The notes beneath the pieces were generated by a model that was not told the DNA's origin, did not search any database, and saw only the letters and a program-made list of their open reading frames with translations. Shown piece by piece: positions 11,837-23,900 of a DNA stretch of 64,000 nucleotides. Made by a program: the position numbers and the translations under genes. Numbering within the stretch: the first letter of the stretch is position 1; every line of letters starts with the position of its first letter. The DNA comes from Cydia pomonella. Lineage: Eukaryota > Arthropoda > Insecta > Lepidoptera > Tortricidae. The stretch lies in contig NC_084713.1 in NCBI RefSeq assembly GCF_033807575.1, forward strand, positions 17,087,389 to 17,151,388, read 5' to 3'.

Positions 11837-13637
11837 ATAGGTAGTAGGTTACATACTTAGATCATACTGAAAGTTCCTATAACCTTAAAAACTGTAGTAG
11901 ATTTATCTAGGTAACATTTTATTTTATAAACCCTTTTCTAAACTCTTTCTGACAATGCGTACAAATTTTCTTTAGGATGGATTTTCTTTATCCTGAGAAG
12001 TACACGGTCCATTTTACCTCAAGTACTTTATGTTTGAAAATTTGGTTCCTCGGTGATTTTGTATGGCGTTTGCGGCATATCTTTTTAGATTCATGTTTTC
12101 TGACGTATCAGTGCCATTCAGTGTACATAAAGGTTTTTTTATTTGACTCATTTGGATACCTATGGTTGTCTGAATCTGCTGATATGTGACTTTTTGTAGC
12201 TTCTATCATTGAGCACGCAGTTGCGATTTTAGTTTGGAATCACAAACAGTCGCAAGAGAACTAGGCTTCATTATAAGATAATATTCGAAGCCGGTATACA
12301 CTTATTGTCGACGAGAACACATTGAAAATCGTATAAAATTTTTGCACGAAAAACATCTCGAGTTAAAATTATAAAAACGCTAGACATACAATTTTCTAAC
12401 TGCTAGCATTTCTAAAATACACATCATACACAAATAAATTGTACGTCATTTTTTTATAGTTAGTTTTTAAACCTTTTCTTTCACTGCGTTATCTCTGTGG
12501 CTCATTATAGGAGCTTTCAGTATTGCCCACGTACAAGTAAAACAAAAATCTTACAAAGAATACTTTATTCAAATTATACATATGAGAATTACTTAATTAT
12601 AACTTATAGCTATTTTAATTACTTCTTACGGCATGTTTAGCACCTTATACTTATTAAAAATCATTGGTATTTACAGTCAAATTATATAAAAATATTACCT
12701 ACAAACCCTATAAATACATGCACAAACAAGGGACAAGCCTAAATCAAAAGCCTGTTTCCACACAATGTTTGTTATACAAGTTCCTTTGAGAAACGGGCGT
12801 GCGAGTACATACGAATGACAGGCCGATTCGTACACTGACATCAGAATGATCACTGGACTTTATTACAAAAGGCAAATAATAAATAAGATCCACCGATGGA
12901 CAGTTAACAGTGTTGCTGTTTGTACGTAAGTATGTTCGAATTGGCCTTTAAGTAAATATAAAAAGATTAAATAATCTGTAATGTTATGCAAATGTTTCAT
13001 GACCTCATCTTACGCATACTCAGACACACTTTTTGCAAACAAGTTATTGAGACCTCATATTTACATACATATTTAGGTGCCTTTGTTTACCTTTTAGGGA
13101 CTCATATATTCAACATACCTAATAAAAACTTCGTCAAAGTTCTTTTAGATAACAAAATACCATCTGTGCAAAGCTCTTAAATATTACTAAGCGCGTTTGA
13201 AAATAAAATAGATGTTCACCTTCTTTATTTTTGAGGTTATAATTAAGTATTAAAAATTAAGATCCGGCTCAATTGTACAAAAAAAAGATTATATTATGTT
13301 TGTATATGATCGGATATACTTATAGGTATGTTTTAATACAACGTCTAACTAGGTACGAGTATAAAAAAGCAGACAAATATACGTTAAGACGCTGTCCTGA
13401 CTAAAGGTTTACAGTCTGATTTAGACTGCACCATTGCTGTGCATCATTGTTGGTACAGAAAATATCATAATCAATGCAGGCAATCCTAAAAAATCCTGCA
13501 GCAATGCAGTCGGCAGTGCCTAATGCTAACAGCAACAAGATAATAACAGATCGTTCGTGGTGCGGCATTTTAATGGCCACCTATTTAACGATAAATTACG
13601 TGGAAAAGTTAGGGAACAATGCTGTTATAGTGTGATA
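11837..13637. other. unassigned AT-rich sequence
   Basis: No recognisable gene or repeat. Short AT-rich open frames here have no motifs. Confidence 0.45.
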
Positions 13638-13868
13638 TAATAGTACATTACGATACAAGTGCGAAAAATAGGAAATTCGAAACGAGTGGCGATAAATTAA
13701 AACACGACCGAAGGGAGTGTTTTAAATCGACACGAGTTGCGAATTACCTATTCGCACATGTATCGTACAACGTTTTACAGTACATATGGCCCTTTAAATG
13801 TTCGACACAGTAACATAATATGCTACTTCTCGCACTAGTGCTATAAAGTAGCCCCATATGTACTGTAA
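13638..13868. mobile_element. two adjoining palindromic MITE-like units
   Basis: The first unit (about 13645-13771) is an inverted repeat with ends TACGATACAAGTGCGAA and TTCGCACATGTATCGTA and an inner palindrome around ACACGACCGAAGGGAGTGT. It abuts a second unit (about 13776-13868) with inverted ends ACAGTACATATGG and CCATATGTACTGT. Neither encodes protein. Confidence 0.6.
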
Positions 13869-14516
13869 ATAATTATTTTATAAAACCGACGATATTGAAT
13901 AAGCGTTGATTTTATTTATTTATTTTTTATATTGAAGGTTAATTCATAGGCACGTCATTTTATTATTATAACAGTCATATCAGGATATTGTTTTTTAATA
14001 TTTAAAATAGGTATTAATATTTTTTTGTATTCACAACTGGTTAAAACGTGTAAGAAAGGCAAACAATTATTAGTTACTGCGATCTCTCTTTGTGTTAATA
14101 ATAAAAAAAAGCTAATAATAAAAGTAAACACATTTACTTATCTTCGGTTAGATGAATTCATAGTCTGTGAGTTAGGCTTATATTTTAATAGTGATAAACA
14201 TTAAATTTACTTCATCCATTCACTCGTATCAGCAATTGATATATTTTAATAAAATACAAAAACTTGCCTTTCGAAACTACAAAACCCATAATACTAACAT
14301 CACTCTCAGTATTAACCACAATGGCGATAACTGAATATAAATGTTCTTAGTATTTTATTGATACCAATATGGTTCCAATCATATTTCAATACGTCAGTTG
14401 GAGCATTTTCAAACCCCAACTAGTTACAAACGTCTAAGGTAATAAAACTTACAGCGCACTTCCTCACTCACCTATTACTCTTAGATTTCTGAAATATATT
14501 GCCAGCATTGCTAAAG

Positions 14517-14522
14517 TTTATT
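14517..14522 (-). promoter_or_regulatory. polyadenylation signal AATAAA
   Basis: On the minus strand AATAAA follows the TAG stop of the secreted-protein gene (14526-14528) after only three bases. The compact stop-to-signal spacing supports a real, short 3' untranslated region. Confidence 0.6.
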
Positions 14523-14525
14523 GGG

Positions 14526-14924
14526 CTAATCATCAGGAAAACACGTATCACCAACCAGCACAAATCCTTTAGGGCACTTGATTTCAACGCCAATGTTACT
14601 CTCACTGTGGTCGACACTGTTGTATTCACTGACCTCACTATTCAACTCGGCGTTAATATTGTTTTCACTGCTATTATTGATAATGTTACAACTAGTGTAT
14701 TCATTATTACGATTTTCATCAGCTTTGTATTCATTTTCACCATTATTTTTGTTTCCAATTTCACCAAATCTGATCTCGATTAGCGAACCGGCCTCAGAAT
14801 TAGTCGGTTCCTCAAAAACGATGGCATCAGCATCCGAACCAAATATGGGAAAGTAGTCAATGGGTACGCTGAGAATGATGTCAATGACCCCTAATGTTGT
14901 TATTAAAAAAATAATTTTCAACAT
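14526..14924 (-). CDS. small secreted acidic protein, Cys-containing C-terminus
   Basis: Encodes 132 residues if translation starts at the second methionine (14922-14924). I prefer this start because it puts MLKIIFLITTLGVIDIILS, a good signal peptide, at the very N-terminus; an upstream in-frame ATG at 15018-15020 would bury it behind 32 residues. The mature part (from VPIDYFP) is rich in Asn, Glu and Ser, acidic and probably disordered. It has one potential N-glycosylation site region (NNSS) and ends with CPKGFVLVGDTCFPDD, a short two-Cys motif seen at the C-terminus of various small secreted insect proteins. Only three cysteines remain in the mature chain. The frame ends in TAG with AATAAA just after. 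No function can be assigned; secretion is the only firm inference. A TA-flanked palindromic MITE lies about 375 bp upstream of the start. A 5' untranslated exon further upstream is possible. Confidence 0.72.
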   Translation of the reverse strand: MLKIIFLITTLGVIDIILSVPIDYFPIFGSDADAIVFEEPTNSEAGSLIEIRFGEIGNKNNGENEYKADENRNNEYTSCNIINNSSENNINAELNSEVSEYNSVDHSESNIGVEIKCPKGFVLVGDTCFPDD

Positions 14925-15298
14925 GGTGCGCACGCGTCCGTTCCAATAGCGGTTCACAAATGAATAACATCGCTCGGACTTCGGCTTTGCTAATATGTAG
15001 GTACAAAATCTGATAACCAAGCAAGGTTATTCTGTAATATTATGAAAATAAATATTCACAGAGCTAATTAGTAGCAACCAACATTTTTCCTACTAATATT
15101 TTAAATGAATACAACAAACTTTAGGCTCGTATCAAATAAATAAAAATAGGTAATAGTAAATAATCATCGGACCCAAAAATATATTGTAGTTTCAAAAACG
15201 TATTTTTGATGTAAGATAATCAAGCCCGTGGACGCCACCACCTAGTTGAAGAGGGTACATTAATTAATATGCAATGTGCATGTAGACATACATGCTTG

Positions 15299-15876
15299 TA
15301 TAGTGGACCCGTTAACCACGTATGTACGATAAATTTTATCGACAAATCACCCCTATACCTGTTTTTTCTCAACCATTTTAAAAATGCACCCGTTCAAAGT
15401 TTTCTGGCGCCAAACACGACTGCAATTGGTCTTAGAAGGTCTTATTTGGAGTCGTGTAACTTGTGAAATGTTTTAACTAGAGCTAATAATTTTGATATCA
15501 ACTTTTAGCTGATATTCTGTACTATCATTTAACAAAAAAAAAAACAGGTCAACGACCACGTTTTCGAAAAAAAGATAAAATGTAAAAAAAAAGTAATTTT
15601 TCGAAGACAAATTTTCTTTCTGTTATTATTTCTCGAGTAATTGTGGAAAATTCTGTGTAACATTTATGGCCTAATTCATAAGCTATCGAATGATTTTTTT
15701 TTTATGTGTGACAGGTAAATGGACAGATAATGGTACATTATCCAAGTGCAGTCGTGTTTGGCGCCATAAAACTTTGAAAGGATACATTTTTAAAACGGTT
15801 GAGAAAAAACATAGGTATGGGGGCTGATATGTCGATAAAATTCATCGTGCTATACATGGTTAACGGGTCCACTATA
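15299..15876. mobile_element. 574-bp palindromic MITE, TA-flanked
   Basis: The left arm starts TAGTGGACCCGTTAACCA (15301) and the right arm ends with its inverted copy (to 15874); TA lies outside both ends. Inner matching blocks include TTTTATCGAC/GTCGATAAAA, TTTTTCTCAACCATTTT and its inverse, and GGCGCCAAACACGACTGCA and its inverse. The arms are roughly 170-200 bp around an AT-rich centre. There is no coding capacity. Confidence 0.75.
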
Positions 15877-16796
15877 CGTGTACAAACACATTGTATACAG
15901 GTTTGCATGTTTATTGTATATTATATCTTCGTAGAATATTTTTGAATGTTTAATAAAAAATATAAATATTTTGAGTCACATACATGCCACATATTTTACC
16001 CCCCTTTATATAAACCTTCATAGGGACATCACCTCCAAACTCAGGACAGCACCGCAGTCCACAAGGAACTGCCATGGCTTTATATGTGTATAATGCTAGT
16101 GTTGCTGCAATATTTGTAGATTTGCCCACTTGGCACGCGCCGGACGGTACTCCCCGATAACCGGTTTGATTCATCGTTTTTCCTCGCCGTAAATGTTAAC
16201 CTTAAATACCGACAACAATGAGTCAATGAATATCAAATGGTAAAACTAAGGACGAAATATAGTAACAATTATGAGACACTATCTTAATGTTTGTGCAATA
16301 AGGTCGTGCATACATATTTTTAACACTTTGTCCATGTCGATATCTAATATCCTGACTGTACCAATAAAAATAGCATGTTTTATTTCATAATATATTTTAC
16401 TATAACTTTTTTATGGTGTAACATTAATGCAATGGTACATGATTCATAACATTTTATTGTAGAAAAAACAGTTTTATCGGTAATCCTAATAAGATCTGTT
16501 TTATGTACGAGTATCTTTTGTTTGCATAATAATAATGACATTTTCAACACACTTGCTCAAAACGACGTTTTTATTCCACCGATTTTTAGCTCATAATCGA
16601 GAGATTAAACACGCGTGCTTTTTCAGTATAATATATCACTCGTGCTTTTTCGTTATATTATCCGACCGAGTTAAGAACGTAACTGGTTGCTAATAATATG
16701 CATGGAAACGGAGCCTTCTTAATTTGGTAGAGTAATACATTTTTTTAACCAACTGTTTCAAATGTTAGTTCAAAGAGATTTTATCACACCAAACAT
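15877..16796. other. unassigned sequence
   Basis: A 74-codon open frame on the minus strand (15950-16174) has no recognised motif or signal peptide. Nothing else stands out. Confidence 0.4.
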
Positions 16797-17068
16797 AAAT
16801 AAATAATAAATAAATAAATATTATACGACATTATTACACAAATTGACTAAGTCCCACAGTAAGCTCAATAAGGCTTGTGTTGAGGGTACTTAGACAACGA
16901 TATATATAATATATAAATATTTATAAATACTTAAATACATAGATACACCCCTGACTCAGGAACAAATATCCATGCTCATCACACGAATAAATGCCCTTAC
17001 CAGGATTTGAACCCGGGACCATCAGCTTCGTAGGCAGGGTCACTACCAACTAGGCCAAACCGGCCGTC
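16797..17068 (-). mobile_element. tRNA-derived SINE, near full-length
   Basis: Read on the minus strand, the head holds an A-box-like TGGCCTAGTTGG (17046-17057) and a B-box-like GGTTCAAATCC (17003-17013), the internal pol III promoter of a tRNA-derived SINE. A body and a TATTTATTTATT-type tail follow at the low-coordinate end. This is the best reference copy for the fragments at 4410, 11621, 19437 and 36256. SINEs are moved by LINE enzymes; the tail suggests a partner with an A/T simple-repeat tail. Confidence 0.85.
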
Positions 17069-17775
17069 AAACTTATAGATAACATAACTTTTTAATTGGC
17101 GTTTTGTCGATTTCGTTCGCGCCTTTGATTTGCGCGCGCATTGGAATCATGCGTAAAAAAAATAACGCGCCCGCCATGTTCCGTATTTGTCATAAAATTG
17201 GAATAGTTTTGCATGTTTTTAGTTTATATATTGAAGAAAATGTCATTTTCAAGCATTGAAAATGAAGAACACATAAAATTGACGCTGCCAGTAATACTAA
17301 TAGAGGCAAGAGCCGAGAACGATAGCCTTTTACGATCAAACTCGGTTGAAAAATAATTAAACTTTTATTCAATAGAAAATCAGCAAAAACGCCCAGTCTT
17401 TATTGGAAAACGTGTTGGTAGCTTACTTCAATGAACTGTCGAATAAGAGCCTACAAGCCCAGCCGTGCTTTGGTGCAATTATTCGATGTTAAAACTGTAA
17501 GCCACTATTTTGAAATTTGTACTTTTACTGTTTTGACAAAAATAATCTAATTTATAAGTTTTGTTTTTTCCTCGCAAGTGTGTTGAAAAACGTCGTATGA
17601 CGTCGGCTTTCTTATTGCGCGCTCGCTTACAGCTCGCGCTCACAATATCGCCTCGTGTGTACTGCCCAACTTAGCACACTTGTATCATAATGTACTATTA
17701 AAACCCGCCAGCCAGTTTTTCATATCAGTATAGAAAGTGAATTACGCACACGCTATCGAATATCTCAGTGGCATA
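17069..17775. other. unassigned sequence
   Basis: Contains GC-rich CGCGC clusters near 17110-17170 and 17615-17640. No gene or clean repeat boundary was found. Confidence 0.4.
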
Positions 17776-17970
17776 CAGTACCCCTAGTGTAAATTTGATC
17801 GACATCATAACGTGACGAACGCGTTTGCGTTAAGTCTCATTTTGTATAGGATTTTGAGTTTCCAAAACGTCCCGCTTGGCGCGCTCTTTCTAAATCCAAT
17901 ACAAAATGAGACTAAACGCAAACGCGTACGTCACGTTTCGAAATCGAATTTATGTACACTAGGGGAACTG
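17776..17970. mobile_element. palindromic MITE family I, copy 1
   Basis: Inverted ends CAGTACCCCTAGTGTA and TACACTAGGGGAACTG enclose long arms containing GCGTTTGCGTTAAGTCTCAT, TTTTGTAT and their inverses. A second copy lies at 39416-39607. The two copies agree closely over about 190 bp. Confidence 0.8.
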
Positions 17971-19436
17971 TTGGTAGCCGTAAAATTTATCTTTCATTAA
18001 TAACAAGTGTTCCTATTATGGGACAAAACCGACACAAACAAATCTAAAAGATAATTTTACTTGTAAAAGCCCCGTACCTTTTGATTTGCAGACAAATTAG
18101 TGAGAATCCCGCCGAACACGTATTTAACTTCCGATCCCTTTTCAATTATTATTCGAATTTGTCTTTTTGATTCAATGGCCGACGTAATTGATGTTTTGTG
18201 TAACTGACTCTGCTTATTGAAGTTACTATTTGGCGTTGAAATTTATGAATAATGGCAGTTATCCATTCATTTTCAATTTCAAAAATGATTTCATTTATAA
18301 TAAACTGAAATAGGTTTGATGCCAAATATTAATGTAATGCAGTAGCTATTAGTCATCTATAATCCTTCTGTTATAGGAAGAAGATGTATTTACATTTTCC
18401 ATTGAATCAGAATAGGATGGTTGTAAAATTATTTTTGCAAATTCGAGACCATTTTTAAAACCAGATCTCATGTCTGAAAGCCTTGAGGCAGACGGACCGC
18501 CACACATCTCACTTTTCGCATATACTCGTCAGTTTGGCAAGAGTCACTTGTCCCTGGAGCATAGGCAGAGAGAACCATATTATCTTACTCATTCCATTTT
18601 CTTTTCACCCCCCAAAAAGAATGAGTACCTATAGTTTCTTAACTATTCACACAATTGGTTTTCCCACTGGTTTTAATTTGTTAGTCAATACTAACGGTAT
18701 GAAATGTCCAATGTAAAGTAAACCATAAAGGCTCAACAATTAAAGTCCATGATTCTACCTATTTTATGAAAATCTGATCTAGCCTTGAAGAAGTACCATA
18801 CTACCATAGTGACGTCAAGGTATATTTTCCCAAAATAATACTCAAATCGCTTCGGCACTTTTGAAAGAAAAGTTGAATAATACAAATTAGTATTATTATA
18901 ATAATGAATGTACTCTATATGAAGCCGTTTAAATTTAGAACAGAACACTGAATCTAACTTAGTATTGAAACAAGGTGTATGAGTCTTTCTTCCAAACATG
19001 TAACTGTGGAAAGAACAAATCAAACTTTTGCTCGCAAAGAGTAAAACTCAAAGAGCTTTGTTCTTCTGGCAAACGTGCCAAAGTTTTAAATATACTAATT
19101 AGAGATTGCGTAACACTTACAAAATCCTTCTTATTAAAATGTAAATCTGACAGCGAATAGACTTCTACTTGTATGTTATACTATCATAATATACTCTTTT
19201 TTATTAATTTTTGGAGCATTCTCGATGATTTTACAAATCAGTACTGTAGACCTGAAATATAACTCTAATGTGAACAAATCTTTATAATTTCAATTTTCGA
19301 TTTTTACAAATATGTACCTTTATGTTAATTTTAGTTTGCTGCAAAAAGTAGTTTTCTTGAATAAACTAATAGTAAGTGTATGCATTGACAGTAGATTCGG
19401 CTAAAAGTATTTTCAAGTGTATAGTAAGGCAAGCCG
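17971..19436. other. unassigned sequence
   Basis: Nothing recognisable. Open frames of 77-96 codons here are AT-rich and motif-free. Confidence 0.4.
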
Positions 19437-19530
19437 GTATGGGCATTTGTTTATGTGATGAGCACAGATATTTGTTTCTGGGTCTTGGGTATTTTTTATG
19501 TATTTATATATTAAGTATTTGTGCGTATAT
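19437..19530 (+). repeat. SINE fragment, plus orientation
   Basis: GGGCATTTGTTTATGTGATG followed by AGCACAGATATTTGTT and TATTTATATATTAAGTATTT matches the body of the SINE at 16797-17068 in the opposite orientation. Head and tail are missing. Confidence 0.65.
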
Positions 19531-20480
19531 AAACTTTTTAATGTTAAATAATTGTAATAGTTCTGAAGTGTTAATTTTTTTGTGTAATATAAATTGTCAT
19601 GTGTGTGTACGATAGCGCAATAAATGAATATTGTATTTTACCACACAAATGATAGTACTTTTATACTGATGATTAAAGCAATTAGTGCAAAATTATTTCC
19701 TAATTATTCCAAATTATCAAAAATGCACAACGTTAATATACAACTTTTCATTTCTGCTGGCACTCCCGGAGTGCAACCCGTTATTTTTTTCATAGTTTTA
19801 AGGGACGGTAAATCTAAGGACTACGTATTAATTTCAACTCACAAAGGTATTGCACTGTAAAGGCATGAGTGAAGAAGTGTCTCGAGAAAGTGGGTCTTAC
19901 CCACCCTAACCATAAAAAATGCTAATTGAGATCGTATTAGGTAATTCATAAAAGTTGCTGGCTTGGAAATTCTTTTCCAAGATACAGAATATAACCCTAA
20001 ATTATCACGGTCGGTATTGAGGACGCAAATTATGCCTTCAATCGTTCTATTCCGTTAGATGTTAAATAAAATGGAAGTATTCGGCGCCGTGAATTCAGTT
20101 TTCCTCTGTTAAAACTGGATCGTTGAGAGTTTAAGAGCCCTTAATCCTTGGAGCGTTCTCCGATTTCACGAAATAACGCTCGATAGATGGCGTTGGCGCT
20201 CGGTACGCGAGCGCCGGCAACGCGATGCGCGTATCAATGCAGACTAGAATAATCTTGATAGTTTTCAATATAATTTCAAGCAACATTAATTTTAGTGTCA
20301 TATGATATCATATGGGCACTCTTTATTTTATTGTATATGCACAGTAGTTTTTTTTTTATGTACACTACTACTAAGTGTACAGACTACAGAGTGTACTATA
20401 ACCCTTGCTCTTTATTCTGTCTCTTTCACACCAATGGAAAATGAAGAAGTTACTAAATGACTGCAGGTATAAATAAAGTA
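19531..20480. other. unassigned sequence left of the tandem arrays
   Basis: A GC-rich patch (20160-20230) contains GATAGATGGCG, a short motif that also occurs within family C copies. Nothing else is recognisable. Confidence 0.4.
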
Positions 20481-20920
20481 TATTAGTGCGATAGAGAGAC
20501 AGATAGTGTTTCGTTGTCGTATCGTAAACGATTGGCATGTTGGCCACACACTTGCTTAGTGCCTAGCCAAAATACCAATCGTTTGCGTATATTAGTGCGA
20601 TAGAGAGAGAGTAGTGTTTCGTTGTCGTATCGTAAACGATTGGCATGTTAGCTACGCACCCATGATACCTAGCCAAGAAGCCAATCGTTTGCGCATATTA
20701 GTGCGATAGAGAGACAGATAGTGTTTCCTTGTCGTATCGTAAACGTTTGGCATGTTGGCTACGCACCCATGCTGCCCAGCCAAGATGCCAATCGTTTGTG
20801 CATATTAGTACGAGAGAGAGACAGATAGTGTTTCGTTGTCGTATCGATTGGCATGGTGGCTACGCACCCATGCTGCGTAGTCAAGATGCCAATCGTTTGC
20901 GCACATTAGTGCTATAGAGT
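20481..20920. repeat. tandem array of four ~106-bp hairpin units
   Basis: Units begin at TATTAGTGCGATAGAGAG (20481, 20590, 20696, 20803), with a truncated fifth start near 20904; spacings are 109, 106, 107 and 101 bp. Each unit contains AAACGATTGGCATGTTGGC and, about 30 bp later, the inverted GCCAAGATGCCAATCGTTT, so each can fold into a hairpin of roughly 18 bp. The hairpin stem is more conserved than the loop. The array runs directly into the foldback-like structure. Confidence 0.85.
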
Positions 20921-20924
20921 TTCA

Positions 20925-23900
20925 GTGTTATTTGAAATCACGTTAGGGTTTGTATTATTATTTTTGACCCGAATGAAGTCCATCCAGGTTCTTATGATGG
21001 AGTCAGGAGTTGGTCACCAGAACTCCTAATCTACTCATTATAATTCCATCGTGCTTGGGCTCAAAAGATATGCCCTGACGAACACCATCGATCTAGATGA
21101 GGTCCAGGGTCTCATGACGGAGTCAGGAGTTGGTCACCAGAACTCCCCAGAACTCCTAATCTACTCATCATAACTCCATCGAGTTTGGGCTCAATAGATT
21201 TACCCTGATGAGCACCATCAATCTAGATGAAGTCCAGGGTCTCATGATAGAGTCAGGAGTAGGTCACTAGAATTCCTAATCTACTCATTATAATTCCATC
21301 GTATTCGAGCTCAATAGATTTGCCCTGACGAGTACCATCGATCTAAATGAAGTCCAGGGTCTCATAATGGAGTCAGGAGTTGGTCACCAGAACTCCTAAT
21401 CTACTCATTATAATTCCATCGTATTTGGGCTCAAAAGATTTGCCCTGACGAGTACCATCGATCTAGATGAAGTCCAGGGTCTCATGATGGAGTCAGGAGT
21501 TGGTCACCATAATTCCTAATCTACTCATCATAACTCCATCGTGTTTGGGCTCAATAGATTTGCCCTCACGAGCACCATCGATCTAGATGAAGTCCAGGGT
21601 CTCATGATGGAGTCAGGAGTTGGTCACCATAATTCCTAATCTACTCATCATAACTCCATCGTGTTTGGGCTCAATAGATTTGCCCTCACGAGCACCATCA
21701 ATCTAGATGATGTTCAGGGTCTCATGATGGAGTCAGGAGTTGGTCACTAGAACTCCTAATCTACTCATTATAATTCCATCGTGTTTGGGCTCAAAAGATT
21801 TGCCCTGACGAGTACCATCGATCTAGATGAAGTCCAGGGTCTCATGATGGAGTCAGGAGTTGGTCACCAGAACTCGTAATCTATTTATCATAACTCCATC
21901 GTGTTTGGGCTCAATAGATTTACTCCGACAAGCACCATCAAATTACCATTATGATGAATAGATTAGGAGTTCTGGTGACCAACTACTGAGTCCATCATGA
22001 GACCCTCGACTTAATCTAGATCGATGGTACTCGTCAGGGCAAATCTTTTGAGCCCAAACACGATGGAGTTATGATGAATAGACTAGGAGTTCTGGTGATC
22101 AACTCCTGAGTCCATCATGAGACCCTGGACCTGATCTAGATTGATGGTGCTCGTCAGGGCAACTCTATTGAGCCCATACACGATGGAGTTATGATGAGTA
22201 GATTAGGAGTTCTGGTGACCAACTCCTGACTCCATCATGAGACCCTGGACCTCATCTAGATCGATGGTGCTCGTCAGGGCAAATCTTTTGAGCCCAAACA
22301 CGTTGGAATTATAATGAGTAGATTAGGAGTTCTAGTGACCAACTCCTGACTCCATCATGAGACCCTGGACTTTATCTAGATTGATGATGCTCGTCAGGGC
22401 AAATCTATTGAGCCCAAACACGATGAGGTTATGATGAGTAGTTTAGGAGTTCTGGTGACCAACTCCTGACTCCATCATGAGACCCTGGACCTCATCTAGA
22501 TCGATGGTGTTCATCAGGGCAAATCTATTGAGCCCAAACACGATGGAGTTATGATGAGTAGATTAGGAGTTCTGGTGACCAGCTCCTGACTCCATCATGA
22601 GACCCTGGACCTCATCTAGATTGATGGTGCTCGTCAGGGCAACTCTATTGAACCCAAACACGATGGAGTTATGATGAGTAGATTAGGAGTTCTGGTGACC
22701 AGCTCCTGACTCCATCATGAGACCCTGGACCTCATCTAGATTGAAGGTGCTCATCAGGGCAACTCTGTTGAGCCCAAACACGATGGAATTATAATGAGTA
22801 GATTACGAGTTCTAGTGACCAACTCCTGACTCCATCATGAGACCCTGGGCCTCATCTAGATCGATGGTGTTCATCAGGGCAAATCTATTGAGCCCAAACA
22901 CGATGGAGTTATGATGAGTAGATTAGGAGTTCTGGTAACCAGCTCCTGACTCCATCATGAGACCCTGGACCTCATCTAGATTGATGGTGCTCGTCAGGGC
23001 AACTCTATTGAACTCAAACACGATGGAGTTATGATGAGTAGATTAGGAGTTCTGGTGACCAGCTCCTGACTCCATCATGAGACCCTGGACCTCATCTAGA
23101 TTGAAGGTGCTCGTCAGGGCAACTCTATTGAGCCCAAACACGATGGAGTTATGATGAGTAGAGTAGGAGTTCTGGTGACCAACTCCTGACTCCATCATGA
23201 GACCCTGGACCTCATCTAGATCGATGGTGCTCATCAGGGCAAATCTTTTGAGCCCAAACACGTTGGAATTATAATGAGTAGATTAGGAGTTCTAGTGACC
23301 AACTCCTGACTCCATCATGAGACCCTGGACTTTATCTAGATTGATGATGCTCGTCAGGGCAAATCTATTGAGCCCGAACACGATGAGGTTATGATGAGTA
23401 GTTTAGGAGTTCTGGTGACCAACTCCTGACTCCATCATGAGACCCTGGGCCTCATCTAGATCGATGGTGTTCATCAGGGCAAATCTATTGAGCCCAAACA
23501 CGATGGAGTTATGATGAGTAGATTAGGAGTTCTGGTGACCAGCTCCTGACTCCATCATGAGACCCTGGACCTCATCTAGATTGATGGTGCTCGTCAGGGC
23601 AACTCTATTGAACCCAAACACGATGGAGTTATGATGAGTAGATTAGGAGTTCTGGTGACCAGCTCCTGACTCCATCATGAGACCCTGGACCTCATCTAGA
23701 TTGAAGGTGCTCATCAGGGCAACTCTGTTGAGCCCAAACACGATGGAATTATAATGAGTAGATTAGGAGTTCTAGTGACCAACTCCTGACTCCATCATGA
23801 GACCCTGGACCTCATCTAGATCGATGGTGTTCGTCAGGGCAAATCTTTTGAGCCCAAACACGATGGGATTATAATTAGTAGATTAGGAGTTCTGGTGACC

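Noticed and set aside
13410..13530. TGCAGCAATGC-rich stretches near 13.4, 33.1, 37.1 and 43.9 kb as one repeat family
   Set aside because: Only short low-complexity phrases are shared, and no extended alignment could be seen.
15950..16174. 74-codon Cys-containing frame on the minus strand as a small secreted protein
   Set aside because: There is no signal peptide, no recognised motif and no polyadenylation context.
17003..17057. tRNA gene
   Set aside because: A- and B-box-like motifs belong to a SINE head. The tRNA fold is incomplete and the same sequence recurs with SINE tails.
16545..17700. One large element spanning both sides of the SINE at 16797
   Set aside because: Only a short phrase (TTTTCAACACACTTG) is shared in inverted form between the two sides, which is not enough.
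20729..20917. 62-codon frame in the hairpin array
   Set aside because: It follows the repeat and is not kept open in neighbouring units.
23043..23261. 72-codon frame inside the 120-bp repeats, as part of a repetitive protein
   Set aside because: In the same frame almost every other unit has a TAA. This stretch is open only because of local changes.
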